Positions 58,233 to 64,000 of a stretch of 64,000 nucleotides of DNA are shown here, in pieces (the stretch's first letter is position 1; each line of letters starts with the position of its first letter). Source of the DNA: Artemia franciscana (taxonomy: Eukaryota > Arthropoda > Branchiopoda > Anostraca > Artemiidae). A program made the translations under genes and the position numbers. The stretch spans positions 32,336,227-32,400,226 of the forward strand of contig NC_088873.1 of NCBI RefSeq assembly GCF_032884065.1, given 5' to 3'. The notes under the pieces were generated by a model that had not been told where the DNA came from, ran no database searches, and saw only the letters and a program-made list of their open reading frames with translations.

Positions 58233-59436
58233 TTTTTATGGCACTTGGTATTAACCAAGTGACATATAGCAATCGCAAATTCTGTCGGTCCCGGTTTTCC
58301 TACTTTAGGCACTTCCAGGTAAGCTAGGACGATGAAATTTGGCAGGCGTATCAGGGACCGGACCAGATTAAATTAGAAATAGTCCTTTACCCGATTTGAC
58401 CATCTTTGGGAGGGGGGGGGGTGGAGTGGGGGCCCGTTAATTCGGAAAAAATAGAAAAATTCAAGTATTTTTAGCTTACGAACGAATGATCAGATCTTAA
58501 TGAAATTTGATGTTGGGAAGGATACCGTGTCTTAGAGCTGTTATTTTAAATCCCGATCGGATCTAGTGAAATGGGGGGGGGGGTTGGGAGGGGGAAACCT
58601 AAAATCATGGAAAATACTTAAAGTGGAGGGATCAGGATGAAACAGGGTGGGAAAAATAAGCACAAGTCCTAGATATATGATTGACATAACCGGAACAGAT
58701 CAGCTCTCTTTGGGGTAGTTGGGGGGGGGGCTAATTCTGAAAAATTAAAAAAATGAGGTATTTTTAACTTACGAACGGATGATCATATCTCAACGAAATT
58801 TGATATTTAGAAGGATATCGTGTCTCAGAGCTCTTATTTTATATCCCGGCCGGATCTGGTGACATTGGGGGGGGAGTTGGGAGGGGTAAACCTAAAACTT
58901 AGAAAACACTTAGAGTGGAGGGATCGGGATGAAACGTGGTGGGAAAAATAAGCACAAATCCTAGATACATGATTGACATAACTGAAACGGATTCGCTCTC
59001 TTTGGAGTAGTTGGGGGGGGGTTAATTCTGAAAAATTAGAAAAAATGAGGTATTTTTAACTTACGAACGGGTGATCGGATCTCAATGAAATTTGATATTG
59101 AGAGGGATATCGTGTCTCAAAGCTCTTATTTTAAGTCCCGACCGGGTCTGGTGATATTGGGGGAAGTTTAGGGTGGGGGAACCTAAAATGATGGAAAGCG
59201 CTTAGATTGGAGGAATCAGGATGAAACTTGGTGGGAAAAATAAGCAGAAGTCTTAGATATGTGATTTACATAATTGGAACGGATCCGCTCTATTAGGGGG
59301 GAGATTTATTCTGAAAAATTAGAAAAAATGACGTATTTTTAACTCACGAAGGAGTGATCGGATCTTCATGAAACTTCATATTTAGAAGGACCTCGTAACT
59401 CAAATCTCTTGTTTTAAATCTCAACCGGATCCAGCG

Positions 59437-60932
59437 GTTGATTTAAATATGAGCGATTTAAAATATGGAGGTCCTGCAATGCTCCTGTTTCTACACACCC
59501 TGTTCTCTACAATCTGGCAAACAGAGATAATTCCTGAGGATTGGCGGAAGGGTGTCATCATCCCCTTATGGAAGAGAAAAGGCTCGAAAAGCGACTGCTC
59601 CAACTACCGGGGAATAACCCTACTGTCAGTCCCTGGCAAACTGTTTTCAATGGTCCTGCTGGATCGATGTCGGAGCATCATTCGAAAAATCCGGTGACCG
59701 GAGCAAGCTGGTTTTATGTCGGATTGTTCAACCATCGAGCAGATTTTCACGATTCGACAAATAGTAGAGAAGACCACAGAGTTCCGACAGAAAGCATTTA
59801 TTGCCTTCGTTGACTTCCGTGCTGCATTTGACTCAGTCGATCGAAAAGCTCTTTGGCGGATCCTAGAGTTGACTGGCCTACCCGAGAAATATTGCAGACT
59901 TCTCAAGGCGCTGCACCATGGGACGGAGAGCTGTGTACAAGTAAATGGTCGGCGCAGCCCGTTCTTTCAAATCACGACAGGGGTGCACCAAGGATGTGCA
60001 GTGGCCCCAGAGCTCTTCAATGTCATCATAGATTACGTTATGACAAAAACCACTTCACGTCTCAGCTTTGGGCTCAAATTCGGAGATCATACCATCACAA
60101 ATGTCGATTTTGCCGATGATTTGGCCATTCTGGCGGACTCCATGGAGCAGCTGCTGGAAGCGCTCCGAATTCTGCGAGAAGAGGCTGCCAAAGTAGGACT
60201 GCATATAAACTGGAACAAAACTAAAATTATGGCCATAGACCCGTCTTCTCCTGCTGTTAACTCTCCAGTTAGCCTGGACAGCACCACTAGCATCGAGGTT
60301 GTTAAAGACTTCACCCACCTGGGCTCCGTAATTTCTTCAAATGGCTCACTTCTCCCCGAGCTGCAGGCAAGATTATCTAAAGCGTCTTCTGTCATGGGTA
60401 GACTGAATCGTCACCTCTGGCGAAAACCAAATATCAGTCGCACAACGAAACTGCGGATCTTCAACGCTCTAGTCGGTTCTGTGATGCTTTACGGAGCTGA
60501 GACATGGCAAGCATCAGCTGCAACCCTCAAGAAAATAGACGTATTTCATGCAAAGAGCCTGAGGAGGATTGAGGGCCTACGGTGGTCTGACTTCGTCAGC
60601 AATGAAAAGCTTCTGCAGCTCACAAAGCAGTCTTGGTTTTCGACTCAAGCAGCCGAGCGAACCTTACGATGGTTCGGGCATCTGCTTCGAATGCCACCAC
60701 ATCTACCCGCAAAGATGATCTATGACTTCGACCCTATCAAAGTTGGTTGGAAGCGACCTCGAGGCCGACCGAAGAAACGTTGGTCCGACAACCTGTCCGA
60801 GTTCTTGGAGATGGCAAACATCAGACAGGACGAAGAGCAAATACTCGCCATGGACCGAAGTGGGTGGATGAGGCAGACGTCACTCTCTACGCCGAGCAGT
60901 GCCCGGCAGGAGACTTAAGTCAAGTAAGTCAA
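59437..60932 (+). mobile_element. 5'-truncated LINE with 10-bp target duplication
   Basis: Flanked by perfect direct repeats GGATCCAGCG at 59,427-59,436 and 60,933-60,942. A neighbouring unit of the host array (about 61,798-61,815) shows the uninterrupted sequence. The 3' end is a short repeated tail (AAGTCAAGTAAGTCAA). The coding part covers most of a reverse transcriptase and the C-terminal region, with one nonsense codon. Confidence 0.9.
59449..60918 (+). pseudogene. Non-LTR reverse transcriptase, nearly intact, one in-frame stop
   Basis: Starts inside the fingers (EIIPEDWRKGVIIPLWKRKG, then NYRGITLLSVPGKLF), meets a TGA at 59,695-59,697 where an Arg codon is expected before PEQAGF, and then runs 400 codons to 60,918. 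Palm motifs are present: FVDFRAAFDSVDRKALW (Asp), TGVHQGCAVAPELFN and NVDFADDLAIL (FADD variant of YADD). Then GLHINWNKTKIM, HLGSVISSNG, and the C-terminal LRWFGHLLRMPPHLPAK and RPRGRPKKRWSDNL. The overall pattern is RTE-like, but the sequence differs from the element at 12-15 kb. CGA-to-TGA decay would explain the stop. Endonuclease missing by truncation. Confidence 0.85.
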
Positions 60933-62784
60933 GGATCCAGCGTAATTGAAGGGGCGCAGTTGGGGGGAACCGGAAATCTTAGAAAATACTTAAAGCGGTG
61001 AGATCAGGATGAAACTGGATGGGAAGAATAAAAACCTGTCTAAGATACGTGACTGACATAACCGGACCGGATCTGCTCTCTTTGGGGTAGTTGGGGGGGG
61101 GGGTTAATTCTGAAAAATTAGAAAAATGAGGTATTTTTAACTTACGAACGGGTGATCGGATCTCAATGAAATTTGAGAAGGATATCGTGTCTCAGAGCTT
61201 TTATTTTAAATCTTGACCGGATCTGGTGACAATGTGGGGGGGAGTTGGGAGGGGGAAACCTAAAACTTGGAAAACACTTAGAGTGGAGGGATCGGGATGA
61301 AACTTGGTGGGAAAAATAAGCAGAAGTCCTAGATACATGATTGACATAACCGGAATGGATCCGTTCTCTTTGGGCTAGTTGGGGGGGGGGGTTAATTCTG
61401 AAAAATTAAAAAAAAATGAGGTATTCTCAACTTACGAACGGGTGATTGGATCTCAATGAAATTTGATATTTAGAAGGATATCGTGTCTCAAAACTGTCAT
61501 TTTAAATTCCGACTGGATCTGATGACATTGGGGGGAGTTTGGGGCGGGGGAACCTAAAATGATTGAAAACGCTTAGATTGGAGGGATCGGGATGAAACTT
61601 GGTGGGAAAAATAAGTAGAAGTCTTATATACGTGATTTAAATAATTGGAACGGATCTTCTCTATTGGGTGGGGGAGTGGTAATTCTGAAAAATTAGAAAA
61701 AATGACGTATTTTCAACTTACCAAGGAGTGATCGGATATTAATGAAATTTCATATTTAGAGGAACCTCGTAACTCAGATCTCTTATTTTAAATCTCAACC
61801 GGATCCATCGTAATTGGGGGCTGGGCAGTTGGGGGTACCGGAAATCTTTGAAAATACTTAAAGCGGTGAGATCGGGATGAAACTGGATGGGAAGAATAAA
61901 AACCTGTCTAAGATACGTGACTGACATAACCGGACCGGATCTGCTCTCTTTGGTGGAGGTTGGGGGGATTTGGAAAATTGATGTATTTGTAACTAACGAA
62001 AGGGTGACCAGATCTTAATGAAATTTGATATTTAGAAGGATCTTGTGCTTTAAAGCTCTAATTTCAAATTCCGACCAGATCCTGTGACATTGGGGGGATC
62101 GGAGGGGGAAACCGGAATTATTGGAAAACGTGAAAATTTGGGTATTTTTATCTTACGAATAGATGATCGGATCTTAATGAAATTTGATATTTAGAAGGAA
62201 TTCATGTCTCAGAGCTCTTATTTCAAATCCCGACCAGATCTTTTGACATTGGGGGAGTTGGAGGGGGAAATCTTGGAAAACACTTTGAGTGGAGGAATCG
62301 GGATGAAGCTTGGTGGATAGGATAAGCAAATGTCCTTGATATGTGATTGACGGAACCGTACTAGATTCGCTCTCTTTGGGGGAGTTGGGGAGAGGGGTTC
62401 AGTGATTTGGCGAGTTTGGTGCGTCTGGACGTGCTAGGACGATGAAAATTGGTAGGCGTGTCAGGGAGCTGCACAAATTGACTTGGTAAAGTCGTTTTCC
62501 CAGATTCGTATATCTGGGGGGCTAAAGGGAGAGGAAAAATTAGAAAAAATTAGGTATTTATAACATACGAGTGGGTGATCGGATCTTAATGAATTTTGAT
62601 ATTTAGAAGGATATCGTGACTCAGAGCTCTTATTTTAAATCCTGACCGGCAGTAAGCTTCTTATTTTCCTTTTAAATCAATCTATTGATTCATAGAATTT
62701 TGTTAGAGCTCATACCATATGATCTCTTGGCTCTTAGCTCTTCATGCTTCGTCACAAGTGCCATATGAGCTCTTAGCTCTTGTT

Positions 62785-63590
62785 GTAATCGGCTCTATCG
62801 AAATTTCTACCCTGTCTACTCTGGCAAATAGCAGTCATTTTGATAGAGTCATTTTGGTGGCTTGACAAACCCAAAGCCTAAGGTATAAAAGTTTGGAAAA
62901 GAACTGTAGTCAGAGATCCGACTCTGGCTATGCCTCGTATGACTTTAAGCCTATCCCTCTCCCAGGCATGATTTTGGCATGCATTACTGGGTTCAATCCA
63001 TCCATCCTTCGCAGTATGTTCTATAGAATAACCTGCCTCGTAGTGAGATACTGAGTAGGATGGTCAGTGGCTTGACGGCGACTGTGATTAGGAGTAGTTT
63101 GTCTATAACTATCAGAGCCATCACGAGAGTTTTCACCGGTGCCCTCCACGGATGAGATGTATGACACATTTCATCGATCATGTTAAATCGCCTTTTTTGG
63201 ACAGGACGTATTCCACGCAAGCTCCACCATGTAACGATTTTTTCCGAAGTGCGTGGTAAATTATTGATATCCCGAACTGAAGCAACGGTTATATTTGTTA
63301 AAAATGATAATGTGAAAAATATGCTATTTTTGTGGATGTTAGAGACTATACCAACGGTGCATGTGTGTGTGGGTAAATAAAAGCTGCCTTTTTATTATTT
63401 GAGTTTGATTAGATGTGGAAAAAATTAAGGGTCCAAAAAGCAGTAAATTACCCTACATATATGCTGCCTTATGAGCTATAGAAGTTTTTTTTATAATATT
63501 TCCTTTTTTTTTACTATACTGTCGATAGTGAGAGTTTAGTTAAGCTGTTGCGAAATAATAATAAATTTTTAGGTAAATTAGCTTTATCTC
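62785..63590. other. No recognisable gene
   Basis: 62,790-63,230 has a balanced base composition unlike its neighbours and an open minus-strand frame of 75 codons (62,993-63,220) without a motif I recognise. It may be part of an unrecognised retroelement leader. Confidence 0.4.
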
Positions 63591-63599
63591 CTGCTATTA

Positions 63600-63735
63600 C
63601 TAACAACTCACTCCAGCACCATACTGCTTGAGGCCAACACAGCTGCGGACGCTTCTCCTCCATCCCAATCTGTTCAGAGCTTCTCCGTTTAACTGTCTCA
63701 GGAAGTTCCAATTTCCTTTCTCTTTTTATCTCTGT
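63600..63735 (-). mobile_element. RTE-like 3' fragment
   Basis: AACTCACTCCAGCACCATAC and GAGGCCAACACAGCTGCGGA match the coding 3' end of the 11.96-15.81 kb element (about 12,000-12,110). Only about 135 bp. Confidence 0.7.
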
Positions 63736-64000
63736 TGTTAATAAAGATAGGATATATTTCGCACCAAAAATGGTCAAATAAATATAATGCCCTAGTCCTA
63801 TGGCCTTTAAAGTAGAAATATCATGGTTATAGGATAGAGTTACTATTTAATATTATATAAGTTAAATATGTTTTAATATGTTAAGTGTAATATATATATT
63901 ATTAAATATTATAATATTATACAAAGCCATATAATATTTACTAATAGCTGTTTCAGGCATAAAAAAAAAACAAAGGCGTATCTTCTGATGATCGACAACC
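63736..64000. other. AT-rich sequence at window edge
   Basis: Very AT-rich, with TATTATATAA / TTATAATATTATA runs at 63,845-63,950. Nothing coding. Confidence 0.5.

Larger units (their letters stand above)
58233..62784 (+). mobile_element. Tandem-repeat-bearing element, copy 2 (interrupted by a LINE)
   Basis: Same ends as 39,813-42,057: starts TTTTTATGGCACTTGG, with the palindrome CACTTGGTATTAACCAAGTG, and ends CATATGAGCTCTTAGCTCTT, then GTT. The 11-bp subterminal inverted repeats TATGGCACTTG / CAAGTGCCATA are intact. Roughly ten ~290-bp units lie inside, against about seven in copy 1, so unit number varies by expansion or contraction. A 1.5-kb LINE is inserted at 59,437. Confidence 0.75.

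Noticed and set aside
59604..60395. Minus-strand frames of 87-102 codons within the LINE
   Set aside because: Shadows of the strongly coding plus-strand reverse transcriptase.

Overview
The window is AT-rich animal genomic DNA, almost entirely repeats and decayed mobile elements, with only a few host-type coding exons. I see no bacterial-style operon, rRNA, CRISPR array or complete host gene. GT-AG exon boundaries, CR1/L2-, RTE- and Penelope-type retroelements and very long AT microsatellites point to a metazoan, most likely an arthropod. One family, seen four times, begins with the small palindrome CAGTTCGTGGTAACGAACTG. From memory I associate it with the brine shrimp Artemia, but I could not check this.

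Layout. 1-575 is an 82-bp tandem array. From about 1.2 to 10.9 kb and again from about 21.4 to 31.3 kb lies a roughly 10-kb segmental duplication. Each copy carries two very similar KH-domain (RNA-binding) exons: an internal one (A) and a terminal one (B). Unit 1 exons (6723-6977, 9973-10245) are open. In unit 2 exon A has a nonsense codon, and exon B is split by a 2.7-kb element with inverted termini. Because both units survive, several insertions can be dated against a paired empty site in this window: the LINE fragments at 8.42-8.78 kb and 22.60-23.41 kb, and the Harbinger-like element at 27.73-30.43 kb. The RTE retrotransposon at 11.96-15.81 kb has its own paralogous empty site at 32.7-32.9 kb.

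16.4-19.0 kb (minus strand) is a decayed gene of an uncharacterised multi-copy animal family with an H-E-E-A-D motif, an S-G-C-D-T-T motif and a Cys-rich tail. A second partial copy lies at 34.3-35.1 kb. Two Penelope-like fragments (5.07-5.73 and 20.29-21.32 kb) consist of long inverted arms around the end of a GIY-YIG-type protein. Each arm carries a hammerhead-ribozyme-like core, four in all.

32.7-53.1 kb is a mosaic of diverged tandem repeats, fold-back elements, and remnants of a Gypsy integrase, a hAT-like transposase and CR1/L2-type LINEs. Two copies of an element with a variable number of roughly 290-bp internal repeats, and matching ends with 11-bp subterminal inverted repeats, lie at 39.81-42.06 and 58.23-62.78 kb. 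The second is interrupted by a nearly intact 1.5-kb LINE flanked by a perfect 10-bp target duplication. At 53,724 there is a plausible first coding exon (Gly/Arg-rich N-terminus with a good splice donor). It may belong to a KH/DEAD-box-like gene related to the KH units, but that link is only a guess.

Functionally the parts do not form a pathway. The picture is a KH-gene fragment duplicated twice (exon level, then segment level) and then progressively invaded by transposons.
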